NCBI RefSeq assembly: GCF_002831625.1
Contig: NZ_CP025116.1
Location: forward strand, 2,037,501 to 2,101,500
Source: Nonlabens sp. MB-3u-79
GTDB taxonomy: Bacteria > Bacteroidota > Bacteroidia > Flavobacteriales > Flavobacteriaceae
Direction of reading: 5' to 3'
DNA length: 64,000 nucleotides
The notes under the pieces: generated by a model
Seen by the model: only the letters and a program-made list of their open reading frames with translations
Databases searched by the model: none
What the model was told of the DNA's origin: nothing
Translations under genes and position numbers: made by a program
In this document: positions 28,694-37,688 of the stretch, piece by piece
Position numbering within the stretch: position 1 is the first letter of the stretch
How the letters are laid out: the number at the start of each line of letters is the position of its first letter

Positions 28694-30094
28694 ATGAGTA
28701 AGTATGATGTTGCAGTAATAGGTTCTGGACCTGGTGGCTATGTAGCCGCAATACGCTGTGCACAACTAGGTATGAAAACTGCCCTTATAGAAAAGTACAA
28801 CACCTTAGGTGGGACTTGTCTTAACGTAGGTTGTATTCCTTCCAAAGCACTTTTAGATTCTTCTCATCACTACGACGATGCTATGAAGCATTTTGAAGAT
28901 CATGGGATTGAGATTCCAGGAGAAATAAAGATCAATTTTGAAAAAATGATCGCTCGTAAAAAGCAAGTGGTAGATACTACATGCGATGGGGTGCAATATT
29001 TGATGAAAAAGAACGAGATCGATGTCTTTACTGGTATGGGATCTTTTGTAGATGCCACACACATTAAAATAGACGGTGAGAAATCACAAACGATTGAAGC
29101 AAAGAACACCATTATTGCAACGGGTTCAAAGCCAGGTACACTTCCATTTATTAAAGTAGATAAAGAAAGAGTAATTACTTCTACAGAAGCACTTTCCTTA
29201 AAAGAAATCCCTAAACACATGGTCGTAATAGGCGGTGGAGTGATAGGACTTGAATTAGGACAAGTGTATAAAAGATTAGGGGCTGAGGTTACTGTTATTG
29301 AATATGCTGATCGCATCACTCCTATAATGGATAAAGTTCTTTCTAAAGAACTGATGAAAGTTCTTAAAAAGCTAGGGATAAAATTCCACTTGTCTCATGG
29401 AGTCAACAAGGTAGAACGCAATGGCGATATCGTTAAGGTAACTGCCAAAAATAAAAAAGGAGAAGAAGTAAGCTTTGAAGGAGATTATTGTCTCGTTTCT
29501 GTTGGAAGACGTCCTTACACAGATAAATTAAATGCCACTGCAGCAGGTGTTAAGATCAATGAACGCGGACAAGTAGATGTAAATGAACATTTACAGACCA
29601 ACGTTTCTAATATTTATGCGATAGGAGATGTAGTCCGTGGTGCCATGCTTGCCCATAAAGCAGAGGAAGAAGGTGTTTTTGTTGCAGAAACAATAGCTGG
29701 TCAAAAACCACATATCAATTACAATTTGATCCCTAATGTCATTTACACCTGGCCAGAGGTAGCTAGTGTAGGTAAAACAGAAGAAGAATTAAAAGAAGCT
29801 GGAATAGAATACAAAGCAGGGTCCTTCCCTATGAAGGCATTGGGTAGATCTCGTGCCTCTGGAGATACCGATGGCCTAGTAAAAATTCTAGCCGACAAAA
29901 CAACTGATGAGGTTCTAGGAGTTCATATCATAGGAGCTAGAGCTGCAGACCTTATTGCTGAAGCTGTTACTGCTATGGAATTTAGAGCTAGTGCAGAAGA
30001 TATTGCAAGAATGTCTCACGCACACCCTACTTATGCCGAGGCGGTTAAAGAAGCAGCTCTTGCTGCAACAGCTGACAGAGCGCTACACGTTTAA
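28694..30094 (+). CDS. lpdA: dihydrolipoyl dehydrogenase
   Basis: E3 flavoprotein of the pyruvate and 2-oxoglutarate dehydrogenase complexes and of the glycine cleavage system. It reoxidises dihydrolipoamide with NAD. From the ATG at 28694 it has 466 residues. Visible motifs: FAD-binding VIGSGPGGYVAAIR, redox disulfide GGTCLNVGCIPSKALL (Cys near residues 41 and 46), NAD-binding VIGGGVIGLELGQV, AIGDVVRGAMLAHKAEEEG, and the catalytic His-Glu in HAHPTYAEAVKEA. The frame is open 13 codons upstream to a TTG at 28655, but the ATG gives the usual MSKYDVAVIGSG start. A terminator follows. Confidence 0.96.
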   Translation: MSKYDVAVIGSGPGGYVAAIRCAQLGMKTALIEKYNTLGGTCLNVGCIPSKALLDSSHHYDDAMKHFEDHGIEIPGEIKINFEKMIARKKQVVDTTCDGVQYLMKKNEIDVFTGMGSFVDATHIKIDGEKSQTIEAKNTIIATGSKPGTLPFIKVDKERVITSTEALSLKEIPKHMVVIGGGVIGLELGQVYKRLGAEVTVIEYADRITPIMDKVLSKELMKVLKKLGIKFHLSHGVNKVERNGDIVKVTAKNKKGEEVSFEGDYCLVSVGRRPYTDKLNATAAGVKINERGQVDVNEHLQTNVSNIYAIGDVVRGAMLAHKAEEEGVFVAETIAGQKPHINYNLIPNVIYTWPEVASVGKTEEELKEAGIEYKAGSFPMKALGRSRASGDTDGLVKILADKTTDEVLGVHIIGARAADLIAEAVTAMEFRASAEDIARMSHAHPTYAEAVKEAALAATADRALHV

Positions 30095-30117
30095 TACACG
30101 TTAAATTACTATAGTTC

Positions 30118-30147
30118 AAGCCGATTCATTTATGAGTCGGCTTTTTT
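30118..30147 (+). terminator. intrinsic terminator of lpdA
   Basis: AAGCCGATTCA (30118-30128), loop TTTA, TGAGTCGGCTT (30133-30143), then T-run. The 11-bp stem has one wobble pair. It lies 24 nt after the stop codon. Confidence 0.88.
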
Positions 30148-30290
30148 ATTATATAAATTGGATTCCTGTTGGAGCCCAACTACCTGATGTTAGAAATATT
30201 TCCTTTTAACTTTGTCATTTACAACGACTTTTAGTTGCTAAGTAATGCAGCTAATATATCAAGATCACGCCTGTTAATTATTGTCATTTC

Positions 30291-30304
30291 GCTTTCGCGA
30301 AAGC
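30291..30304. repeat. palindrome copy between lpdA and pabB
   Basis: Perfect GCTTTCGCGAAAGC in the middle of the 285-bp space between the lpdA terminator and pabB. Nothing else was recognised in that space apart from the pabB -7 box. Confidence 0.9.
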
Positions 30305-30418
30305 GGTACTATACCTAGCCTTTTTTACTTTTCACCAATTCTCTGGGCTCATAGTATTTCTGTTTTTATAAGAGGTTGTTTAGAGTCCCGTTTTTAAGAT
30401 AGGTATATTAAATGGTAG

Positions 30419-30426
30419 TATCTTTG
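30419..30426 (+). promoter_or_regulatory. -7 box deciding the pabB start
   Basis: TATCTTTG ends 6 nt before the ATG at 30433. The longer frame from the ATG at 30412 would place the start inside the promoter, so the downstream ATG is preferred, with a very short or absent leader. Confidence 0.6.
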
Positions 30427-30432
30427 TTCGAC

Positions 30433-31749
30433 ATGAAACAAAGACAACTTCATCAGTTTCCATTACTCCATTCTGCAGGTTTTAAGAAGAAATTACTGTC
30501 GTTTTATAAGGATGAAAACCATCTGGTGTATTTAGAGAGCAATCATGGCAGTTTAAAATATGATTCATATGCCACCTTAATAGGAGTAGGAGCTATAGAT
30601 CGTATAACATGTAAAAGCGGCACTGCAGTAGAGCAGTTGGCCGCTTTTAGAACAGCTCATCCAGACTGGATGTTTGGCTTTTTAGGTTACGATCTTAAGA
30701 ACGAGTTGGAAAACCTAGAGAGCACGCATCAAGATCTCTTGGACTTTCCAGATTTATGCTTTTTTGTTCCAGAATTGGTGTTTGAAATTTCAGACAAGGA
30801 AGTAAAGCTTCATTCCTTCATTACTTCACAGAATGATGCAGAGAAGTTGATCCAAAAAATACAAGAACATTCTTTTTCTGATCCAAAAACAGTTGCTCAA
30901 GAGGTCGTCCTAAAAGCCAAAGACTCTAAAGAAGCCTACCTACAAAAAGCACAAAAAGTTCTCGATCATATTCACAGAGGCGATATTTATGAAGCTAATT
31001 TTTGCACACAATTTTATGCTCAAGATGTGGTGTTGGATACGCAAAAGGCCTTTTATGATTTGAATAGCATCAGTGAGCCGCCATTTGCTGTTTATGCGAG
31101 GCTGGGTTCTTATTATGCTATTAGTGCTAGTCCAGAGCGTTATTTGAAAAAGACTGGAAACCAATTGATATCGCAGCCTATCAAAGGCACTGCAAAAAGA
31201 TCTACCGACTTAACAGAAGATGAATCTCTTAAAGAGGCGCTTTTTAACGACCCTAAAGAACGATCTGAAAATGTGATGATCGTTGACTTAGTGAGAAATG
31301 ACCTTTCTAAAACAGCCGTAAAAGGAAGTGTTGCGGTGGAGGAACTTTTTGGAATATATACCTTCAAGCAGGTACACCAAATGATCAGCACAGTCATGGC
31401 AGAGTTGGATCAAAAATATACGGTTATTGATGCAATCAAGACTACCTTTCCCATGGGGAGCATGACCGGAGCACCTAAAATAAGTGCTATGGAGATTATT
31501 GAAAAAAATGAATCTTTTAAAAGAGGTTTGTACAGCGGTGCTATAGGCTACTTTACACCACAAAACGACTTTGATTTTAATGTAGTGATACGTACGATCT
31601 TATTCAATGAAGATCGAAATACGCTTTCTTTTTCTGTAGGTAGTGCCCTTACCGCAGCAGCCATTCCTGAAAAAGAATACGAGGAGTGTTTTCTTAAAGC
31701 TAGAGCATTAATTGAAGTACTCGCACTTCAAGGCATTCGCTTTGATTAA
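30433..31749 (+). CDS. pabB: aminodeoxychorismate synthase component I / chorismate-binding enzyme
   Basis: Converts chorismate, with ammonia from a PabA partner, to 4-amino-4-deoxychorismate for folate. From the ATG at 30433 it has 438 residues. The C-terminal chorismate-binding domain shows ISQPIKGTAKR (the PIKGT motif with Lys, typical of PabB rather than TrpE, which has PIAGT), SENVMIVDLVRNDL, TTFPMGSMTGAPK and SGAIGYF. The N-terminal third is more divergent. It begins a three-gene run with tilS (9-nt gap) and a dsbD-like gene. Isochorismate or anthranilate synthase roles are less likely given the motif. Confidence 0.88.
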   Translation: MKQRQLHQFPLLHSAGFKKKLLSFYKDENHLVYLESNHGSLKYDSYATLIGVGAIDRITCKSGTAVEQLAAFRTAHPDWMFGFLGYDLKNELENLESTHQDLLDFPDLCFFVPELVFEISDKEVKLHSFITSQNDAEKLIQKIQEHSFSDPKTVAQEVVLKAKDSKEAYLQKAQKVLDHIHRGDIYEANFCTQFYAQDVVLDTQKAFYDLNSISEPPFAVYARLGSYYAISASPERYLKKTGNQLISQPIKGTAKRSTDLTEDESLKEALFNDPKERSENVMIVDLVRNDLSKTAVKGSVAVEELFGIYTFKQVHQMISTVMAELDQKYTVIDAIKTTFPMGSMTGAPKISAMEIIEKNESFKRGLYSGAIGYFTPQNDFDFNVVIRTILFNEDRNTLSFSVGSALTAAAIPEKEYEECFLKARALIEVLALQGIRFD

Positions 31750-31758
31750 ATTTGCACT

Positions 31759-33087
31759 ATGCTAACAGCATTTAAAAATCATATCAGCACTCAATTCCCT
31801 GAGCTCTTTTCGGTTCCCATAGCGATCGCGATAAGTGGAGGCAAAGACAGTACTGTTTTGGCCCATTTACTTCATCAATTGGGTGTTAAATTTGACTTGA
31901 TACACTGTAATTTTAATTTAAGAGGAGCAGAAAGTGATGCAGATCAGGTCTTTGTGGAAGGTCTCGCAAAGCAATTGGGTTGTAAGCTTTATATAGAGTC
32001 ATTTGAAACGGAGAAAATAGCACAGTCTAGAGGTGTTTCTATTCAAATGGCTGCTCGAGATTTGAGGTACCAAGCTTTTGATAACATAGCGGCTAAGCAT
32101 CATATCAAACAAGTGCTTGTAGCCCATCACCTAGACGATCAATTAGAAACTTTTTTGATCAATTTAGGCCGTGGTGCCGGACTTCACGGGTTGACTGGAA
32201 TTAGGGAGCGCAATGGGATTATTGCGAGGCCTTTGTTGATTTTTAACAGCAGTCAGATCAGTGATTTTGCTTTAGAAAACAATATCGATTGGCGTGAAGA
32301 CAGCAGCAATAGCAAGACTAAATACCTGCGCAATCGACTGCGGCATGAGGTGATTCCCTTGCTTCATGAGGCGTTACCGCATTTGAAAGCTAATTTTTCC
32401 AATACGTTGAATTACCTGGAGGGTTCTGAATTATTATTAGATGTTGAGGTGGCACGCTTTCGCGAAAGCGGAACAAAAATAAACCATGGCAACCTAGAAA
32501 TCTCTATCGAGAAATTAAAAGCAACTCTAAAGCCAGAAGCTTATCTCTTTGAACTTCTAAAAGAGTACAACTTTAACCTCCCTGACGCGTTAGAACTACT
32601 GGATGCTGAGCATGGTAAAAGTATTCCATCAGGCAGCAGAAGACTAACGAAGGATAGAGAAGTGTTGGTTTTAAGTAAGCAGGCAGATTGGAATCCTATT
32701 TATATGGAAATTGACCAATCGATCGAAAGGCTAAAGTTAGATGGATACCAACTAGAGTTTAAAAACATACGAGAAGATGACCCATTGAAGTATGTGAAAT
32801 CGGCTAATTCCAGTAATAAAATTTTACTTGATGCAGCAGGATTAGAATATCCTTTTGTTTTGAGAAACTGGCAACATGGGGATCGCATGCAGCCATACGG
32901 GATGAAGGGGAGTAAATTGATAAGCGATCTATTAACTGATTGCAAAATCCCTTCTTTAGAACGGGAAAAAGCATTAGTATTGGCAAGTGGTAGCACTATA
33001 TTATGGCTGGTAGGCATAAGAGCTAGCAAGCACCACAAAATTACAAGTATAACAAAATCTATAATTGAAATAACCTCAGACTTATGA
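31759..33087 (+). CDS. tilS: tRNA(Ile)-lysidine synthetase
   Basis: Attaches lysine to the wobble C of tRNA-Ile(CAU) so that it reads AUA codons. An essential cytoplasmic enzyme of 442 residues. The N-terminal PP-loop ATPase has AISGGKDSTVLAHLL near residue 25, LIHCNFNLRG and VAHHLDDQLETFLINLGRGAGLHGLTG. The C-terminal domain (LRNWQHGDRMQPYGMKGSKLISDLLTD) is the TilS substrate-binding domain. The frame overlaps the next gene by 4 nt (ATGA). A palindrome copy encodes RFRES near residue 235. Confidence 0.95.
   Translation: MLTAFKNHISTQFPELFSVPIAIAISGGKDSTVLAHLLHQLGVKFDLIHCNFNLRGAESDADQVFVEGLAKQLGCKLYIESFETEKIAQSRGVSIQMAARDLRYQAFDNIAAKHHIKQVLVAHHLDDQLETFLINLGRGAGLHGLTGIRERNGIIARPLLIFNSSQISDFALENNIDWREDSSNSKTKYLRNRLRHEVIPLLHEALPHLKANFSNTLNYLEGSELLLDVEVARFRESGTKINHGNLEISIEKLKATLKPEAYLFELLKEYNFNLPDALELLDAEHGKSIPSGSRRLTKDREVLVLSKQADWNPIYMEIDQSIERLKLDGYQLEFKNIREDDPLKYVKSANSSNKILLDAAGLEYPFVLRNWQHGDRMQPYGMKGSKLISDLLTDCKIPSLEREKALVLASGSTILWLVGIRASKHHKITSITKSIIEITSDL
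32456..32469. repeat. palindrome copy inside tilS
   Basis: Perfect GCTTTCGCGAAAGC, read as R-F-R-E-S in DVEVARFRESGTK, in the linker between the PP-loop and C-terminal domains. Confidence 0.9.
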
Positions 33088-35138
33088 GAAAGCTTCTATT
33101 TGCTTTAACAGCATTGATTGCCTTACAATTAACCGCTCAGCAAGACCCTACTACTTGGTCTACGGAGGTTAAAAAATTATCAGATAAAGAGTATGAGTTG
33201 ACGACTACTGCTGTTATAGAACCGGGATGGCATTTGTATTCACAAACTACATCTCCAGAAAATAGTGGGCCAGTGCCTACCACCTTGAGTTTTTACGGTG
33301 TAGAAGATCAAATAGAATTGCTAGGGATTAATGAGGAAACCGGTTCTTATGCAGAATACTCCTCCGTATGGGAGTTTAATGTATACCAGTTCTCTGACGC
33401 AGCTGTTTTTAAACAAAAAATAAAAGTCCTTGATACCGAGTTAAAATACATCATTGCCGAAGTATTTTTTATGACTTGTGATGAAGAAAGGTGTTTACGT
33501 CCTAAAGGAGTCCCACTTACGTTTAAGTTAGACCCAAATGCAGCCGTTTCACCAACTGCTGCTGGCATCATTGAAAAGTATCTGGATGAAGAAAAGGATC
33601 CTATGCTATCTATGGCTCCAGAAGTTTCCTCTTTTCAAGTTAAGGACGCTCACGAGAAAAAAGGAGCTCAAAAAGAGCAGGACGGAAAAAAAAAAATTGA
33701 TCAAGAATTAGAAGAAAAAGAAGATAAAAAAGACCGCAGTCTTTGGACTATTTTTATTGTCGCCTTTATTTCGGGATTTGCGGCACTTCTCACTCCTTGT
33801 GTTTTTCCTATGATACCCCTTACGGTAAGCTTTTTTACTAAGCAGAGTAAAAACAAGGCAAAAGGTATTTCTAATGCGATACTCTACGGCGTTTTTATTA
33901 TTGTTATTTATGTCCTTCTAGGTACTGTTGTTACTGCTATTTTTGGTTCTGAATCCTTGAACCAGCTCAGTACCAATGTGTATTTTAACGTGGCATTTTT
34001 CCTGATATTAGTAGTTTTTGCAGCTTCATTTTTGGGCGCATTTGAAATCACATTACCTCAATCTTGGGCTAACAAAGCAGATGAAAAAGCCAATAAAGGC
34101 GGTATCGCAGGTATCTTTTTTATGGCACTAGCTCTTGCGATTGTTTCTTTTTCCTGCACCGGGCCTATAGTAGGATCACTTATTGTGGAAGCCGCATCTA
34201 AAGGTGGACTAGCACCAGTGATTGGAATGTTTGGTTTCTCACTAGCTATAGCTTTGCCATTTGCATTGTTTGCCATTTTCCCTGGCTGGTTGAACTCACT
34301 ACCGAAATCTGGTGGTTGGTTAAATACAGTAAAGGTGGTTTTAGGGTTTTTAGAATTGGCTTTGGCTTTCAAATTTTTATCGGCTGCAGATTTAGTTTTT
34401 CAAACGCATTATATAGAGCGTGAGGTATTTTTGACTATATGGATTGCTATTTTTGGTGGACTGGCCTTATATCTTTTTGGTAAAATTAGAATGCCACACG
34501 ACGGCCCTGACTCCAGTATATCAGTAGGAAGGTTGTTGTTAGGATTGGTCGTATTGAGTTTTACCATTTATATGATCCCTGGTCTATGGGGTGCGCCCTT
34601 GAAAATCATTTCTGGGTTTCCACCACCATTAAATTATGCTGAAGCACCATACGGAGTAGGGTATACCAAGTTAGATACCAACCTAGATATACCAGAAGGA
34701 GCACATCTAGCCGTTCATGACATCATAGCTTTTCATGATTATGAAGAAGGGCTGGCATATGCTAAGGAAGTGAATAAGCCTATTCTGGTAGACTTTACGG
34801 GTTGGGCTTGTGTGAACTGTCGCAAGATGGAAGAACGAGTGTGGAGTGAGCCTGCGATCCTCAATATGCTGAAAAACGATTTTGTATTGATTTCGCTTTA
34901 TGTAGATGATAAAAACAAACTTCCTAAAGAGCAACAATACATTTCAGAAGTGACTGGAAAGAAAGTGCGCACCATTGGAGATAAATGGATGGAGTTTCAG
35001 AAAAATAATTATAAAGTGGCTGCCCAGCCTTTTTATGTAATCAAAGATAAATATGGAAACGATATAGGTCTACCTATCGCTTATACTCCAGAAGTGGACC
35101 TTTACGAAGCTTGGTTGAGAAAGGGCTTGGAAGAATAG
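33084..35138 (+). CDS. DsbD-like thiol:disulfide interchange protein
   Basis: 684 residues that carry reducing power from cytoplasmic thioredoxin to the periplasm. Signal peptide and N-terminal DsbD-alpha-like domain (residues about 20-160, including TCDEERCLRPKGVPL). A highly charged linker of Lys and Glu (about 190-215). A CcdA-type membrane core of about eight helices, with the key cysteines in LTPCVFPMIPLTVSFF and FSCTGPIVGS. A C-terminal thioredoxin-like domain has the redox motif CVNC in TGWACVNCRKMEERVW near residue 573. All three cysteine pairs needed for electron relay are present. The start overlaps tilS by 4 nt, so it is translationally coupled. A terminator follows. Confidence 0.92.
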   Translation: MRKLLFALTALIALQLTAQQDPTTWSTEVKKLSDKEYELTTTAVIEPGWHLYSQTTSPENSGPVPTTLSFYGVEDQIELLGINEETGSYAEYSSVWEFNVYQFSDAAVFKQKIKVLDTELKYIIAEVFFMTCDEERCLRPKGVPLTFKLDPNAAVSPTAAGIIEKYLDEEKDPMLSMAPEVSSFQVKDAHEKKGAQKEQDGKKKIDQELEEKEDKKDRSLWTIFIVAFISGFAALLTPCVFPMIPLTVSFFTKQSKNKAKGISNAILYGVFIIVIYVLLGTVVTAIFGSESLNQLSTNVYFNVAFFLILVVFAASFLGAFEITLPQSWANKADEKANKGGIAGIFFMALALAIVSFSCTGPIVGSLIVEAASKGGLAPVIGMFGFSLAIALPFALFAIFPGWLNSLPKSGGWLNTVKVVLGFLELALAFKFLSAADLVFQTHYIEREVFLTIWIAIFGGLALYLFGKIRMPHDGPDSSISVGRLLLGLVVLSFTIYMIPGLWGAPLKIISGFPPPLNYAEAPYGVGYTKLDTNLDIPEGAHLAVHDIIAFHDYEEGLAYAKEVNKPILVDFTGWACVNCRKMEERVWSEPAILNMLKNDFVLISLYVDDKNKLPKEQQYISEVTGKKVRTIGDKWMEFQKNNYKVAAQPFYVIKDKYGNDIGLPIAYTPEVDLYEAWLRKGLEE

Positions 35139-35159
35139 TTCATTTAATTACAGAATAGC

Positions 35160-35191
35160 AAAAACCGATTCTAATAGGAATCGGTTTTTTT
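35160..35191 (+). terminator. intrinsic terminator of the pabB-tilS-dsbD-like operon
   Basis: AAAACCGATTC (35161-35171), 6-nt loop, GAATCGGTTTT (35178-35188) and further T. It lies 22 nt after the stop codon. Confidence 0.92.
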
Positions 35192-35288
35192 GTTGCTCCT
35201 AATTTAGAGCTCCATACAAGATTATAAAACAAGCCTATGCTATGGCAGCTTTGATACTGCTTATTTGTTGAAAGGAAGAAGGGGGGGA

Positions 35289-35385
35289 CTCTCCTTAAAA
35301 CTCTCGGGAACTGCAAGGGATTCCGCATCAAGTGCGGAAAATAATTCCAAAAGCTACAATTATAAAATACTGCCTACTGTGAATG
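35289..35385. repeat. module A copy, left flank of the 35-kb repeat locus
   Basis: Begins CTCTCCTTAAAA and CTCGGGAACTGCAAGG, then reads GATTCCGCATCAAGTGCGGA and on through the TATAAAATACTGCCTACT word. The second part is module A of the 117-bp array at 20.3-20.9 kb in inverse orientation. The first part is a linker repeated at the right flank (35863). Confidence 0.8.
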
Positions 35386-35409
35386 TAAACTGAGACGGAT
35401 TCCAGTTGG

Positions 35410-35865
35410 CCCCATTGTCCTTACTTCGACAAGCTCAGCACAGGGCGGACCTAATGCATTCCTCTCGTTGCACTCGTCGGATGCAAGAAGGGGAAAATAG
35501 TTTTGAATCGCTTTGCTCTTCCTTTTATGGCCCCTTTGTTCTTACTTCGACAAGTTCAGCACAGGGCGGACCTAATGCATTCCTCTCGTTGCACTCGTCG
35601 GATGCAAGAAAGGGAAAATAGTTTTGAATCGCTTTGCTCTTCCTTTTATGGCCACTTTGTCCTTACTTCGATAAGCTCAGCACAGGTAGGACCTAATGCA
35701 TTCCTCTCGTTGCACTCGTCGGATGCAAGAAAGGGGAAAATAGTTTTGAATCGCTTTGCTCTTCCTTTTATAGCCACTTTGTCCTTACTTCGACAAGTTC
35801 AGCACAGGTCCGACCTAATGCATTCCTCTCGTTGCACTCGTCGGATGTAAGAAAGGGGAAAACTC
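35410..35865. repeat. tandem array of four ~121-bp units (module B)
   Basis: TTACTTCGAC begins at 35421 and again at 35542; near-identical starts are at 35663 and 35785, so the period is 121, 121 and 122 bp. Each unit carries TTACTTCGACAAGYTCAGCA, then GCATTCCTCTCGTTGCACTC with GTCGGATG, then an AAAATAGTTTTGAATCGCTT word and a CCTTTGT end. Units differ by scattered substitutions. Frames across the array stay open for up to ~115 codons, but the low-complexity repeated peptide gives no reason to think they are genes. Confidence 0.88.
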
Positions 35866-36030
35866 TCCTTAAAAATATCGGGAACTGCAAGGGATTCCGC
35901 ATCAAGTGTGGAAAATAATTTCCAAAGTTATAATTATAAAATATTGCCTACTCCAATTTGCGAGCAAATCAACCTGCCTACTGCCCACTGCCTAATGGAA
36001 TGGAACCTGCCTACTGAAAACTGGATATTG
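35863..36030. repeat. module A copy, right flank of the 35-kb repeat locus
   Basis: Direct repeat of the left flank (CTCTCCTTAAAA, then CGGGAACTGCAAGGGATTCC and GCATCAAGTGTGGAAAATAA). It continues further into module A: CTACTCCAATTTGCGAGCAA, then CAACCTGCCTACTGCC and ACTGAAAACTGG. It ends just before the ompA terminator. Confidence 0.8.
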
Positions 36031-36044
36031 GAAATAGGGCAAAA

Positions 36045-36072
36045 AAAAAGGGTCGCGCTAGCGACCCTTTTT
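36045..36072 (-). terminator. intrinsic terminator of the OmpA-family gene
   Basis: AAGGGTCGC-GCTA-GCGACCCTT with A-run and T-run flanks, 21 bp after the minus-strand stop at 36093. The perfect 12-bp stem would work in both directions. Confidence 0.92.
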
Positions 36073-36092
36073 AATATTATGTTAGGGAAAGA

Positions 36093-37388
36093 TTAGTTAA
36101 TTCTAAAAGTAACTCTTCTTACTAATTGTCTAGCATCAGCACTGTTCTTGTCAACAGAAGCATCTTCACCGTCACCATTCTGAGCTAAGCGACTTGCGTC
36201 AATTCCAGCAGCGGTAAGTACATCACTAACCATCTTAGCACGACGCTCAGATAATGTTTTGTTGTATTCAGGGCTTCCTATTTCATCTGCAAAACCTGTA
36301 AGAGTTGCACTTGCACTTGGATTGTCTTTCATGTACTGAACGATAGTGTTGATAGCTCCTAAAGAATAAGTAGTAGGTTTAGTACTATTAAATCTAAAGT
36401 AAACATTTACATAACCTTCGTTGATCAATTGCTTGATTAAGTTTTGGTTAGCACCATCAGCACCGTTGATAGCAGTTTGGATATCAGACTGGCTTGCGTA
36501 ACGAGAATTTAAAGAGCTTTCCATATCGTCTGGAATACCGTTTTTATTCATGTCAATAGCACGACCTTTACTGTCAACACGAACACCACTTTCTGTAGTA
36601 TTGTCTCTGTCTAAGTAATTAGGTACACCATCTTGATCATCATCAGCATTTTCAGCAGCCATTTTTTCCATTTGAGCAGCGATATCATCTACTTTAGCTT
36701 CCATTGGGTCTTTAGCAAAATCAGCTGGGTCAGTTCCTTCTCCAAGGTAGAAAGTAAGACCAACAGATGCGTTGATCATTAATCCTTCAAATCCTCTAAC
36801 ATCAGTACCTAGTTGAGCTCCATCCCATCCGTAATCATTACGAGTAGTACCTATAATCGTTAAATCTGTAAAGATAGCAATGCTATTAGTCACTCTGTAT
36901 TGAGGAGTAAGACCTGCTGTAAAGTTCAAGTGGTGATCTGTGTTATCTGATAAGGAGCGATTATTTGAAGTAAGAAATCCTACACCTATACCTCCATGTC
37001 CAAGAATACCAAATCTAGAAGATGCACTTTTTAAGTTGACAAAGTCACCTAAATTTACGATTCCTTCTAAACCAACTCTGTAATAATCAGATTCGAAATC
37101 TACTGGAGAATCGGAATCACTTTGTATGCTGTTGTAACCGAATTCCAAACCAACTCCAAAACTTCTAGTGAACATATAACGGACACCTAAGTCTGCTTGC
37201 CATAAATCTGGTGTGCTTACATAACCGTCAACGAAAGGTCTAGTAGGTTTTTGAACACCAGCACCTACGTCTATTGCCCATCTTTTGAATGTTGCGTTTT
37301 CACTTGTTTCTGAAGATGTAGTATCTTCTGTTTGCGCTACTGATAGTAAACCACAGATCAGTATTGTAAGGGTAAATAATTTTTTCAT
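36093..37388 (-). CDS. OmpA-family outer-membrane protein with TSP3-like repeats
   Basis: A 431-residue outer-membrane protein tethering the envelope. Signal peptide (MKKLFTLTILICGLLSVAQT). An N-terminal barrel region to about residue 205 (aromatic alternating strands, GVGLEFGYNSIQ, NASVGLTFYLGEG). A calcium-binding TSP3-like linker (ENADDDQDGVPNYLDRDN, DMNKNGIPDDME) at about 240-285. A C-terminal OmpA/MotB peptidoglycan-binding domain contains VYFRFNSTKPT, LTGFADEIGSPEYNKTLSERRA and QNGDGED. The order barrel-TSP3-OmpA is typical of flavobacterial P60/OprF-like major proteins. Monocistronic, with its own -7 box and strong terminator. Confidence 0.94.
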   Translation of the reverse strand: MKKLFTLTILICGLLSVAQTEDTTSSETSENATFKRWAIDVGAGVQKPTRPFVDGYVSTPDLWQADLGVRYMFTRSFGVGLEFGYNSIQSDSDSPVDFESDYYRVGLEGIVNLGDFVNLKSASSRFGILGHGGIGVGFLTSNNRSLSDNTDHHLNFTAGLTPQYRVTNSIAIFTDLTIIGTTRNDYGWDGAQLGTDVRGFEGLMINASVGLTFYLGEGTDPADFAKDPMEAKVDDIAAQMEKMAAENADDDQDGVPNYLDRDNTTESGVRVDSKGRAIDMNKNGIPDDMESSLNSRYASQSDIQTAINGADGANQNLIKQLINEGYVNVYFRFNSTKPTTYSLGAINTIVQYMKDNPSASATLTGFADEIGSPEYNKTLSERRAKMVSDVLTAAGIDASRLAQNGDGEDASVDKNSADARQLVRRVTFRIN

Positions 37389-37413
37389 AATATTTTTAAC
37401 TTGCTTTCAAATG

Positions 37414-37421
37414 CAAATATA
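37414..37421 (-). promoter_or_regulatory. -7 box of the OmpA-family gene
   Basis: TATATTTG on the minus strand, 25 nt upstream of the ATG at 37388. Confidence 0.6.
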
Positions 37422-37602
37422 TAAATATATTCTTAAGTTTAATAGCTATTAAACCGCTTAATTTTTTTAAATAGTTGTTCTTTTTCTTGGAAGATTGATT
37501 TTACGGCTTCATCGTTTTTATAAATTTCTATGTTTTGAAGATCAATATGTTAGTAATGAAATTGCTTTTTTGCGAATTTGATTTAAGTAAATATTTTAAA
37601 GA

Positions 37603-37635
37603 TTGCCCTTGTAGTTTTTTTTCTTTTTAACTTTG
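37603..37635 (+). promoter_or_regulatory. promoter at the head of the polysaccharide locus
   Basis: A TTG (37603-37605) is followed after 22 nt by TAACTTTG (37628-37635), within the consensus spacing. Transcription would begin near 37642 and run through a palindrome copy (37655-37668) before the rfbB ATG at 37689. This is the first promoter of the plus-strand run of sugar genes. Confidence 0.6.
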
Positions 37636-37654
37636 TAGAGAACTTTTTTATCTC

Positions 37655-37668
37655 GCTTTCGCGAAAGC
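37655..37668. repeat. palindrome copy in the leader of rfbB
   Basis: Perfect GCTTTCGCGAAAGC, extended to TCGCTTTCGCGAAAGCGA, between the predicted transcript start and the rfbB ATG. In RNA it could fold into a hairpin 20 nt before the start codon. Confidence 0.9.
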
Positions 37669-37688
37669 GAGCTTAAAATCCAACCTTA

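Noticed and set aside
30412..30432. Upstream ATG as the pabB start
   Set aside because: It precedes the -7 box TATCTTTG, so it would be upstream of the expected transcript start.
35406..35850. Open frames of 71 and 115 codons across the 121-bp array
   Set aside because: The 121-bp period shifts the frame at each unit, so the frames are chance openings in repeat DNA, with no start signal and no protein-like composition.
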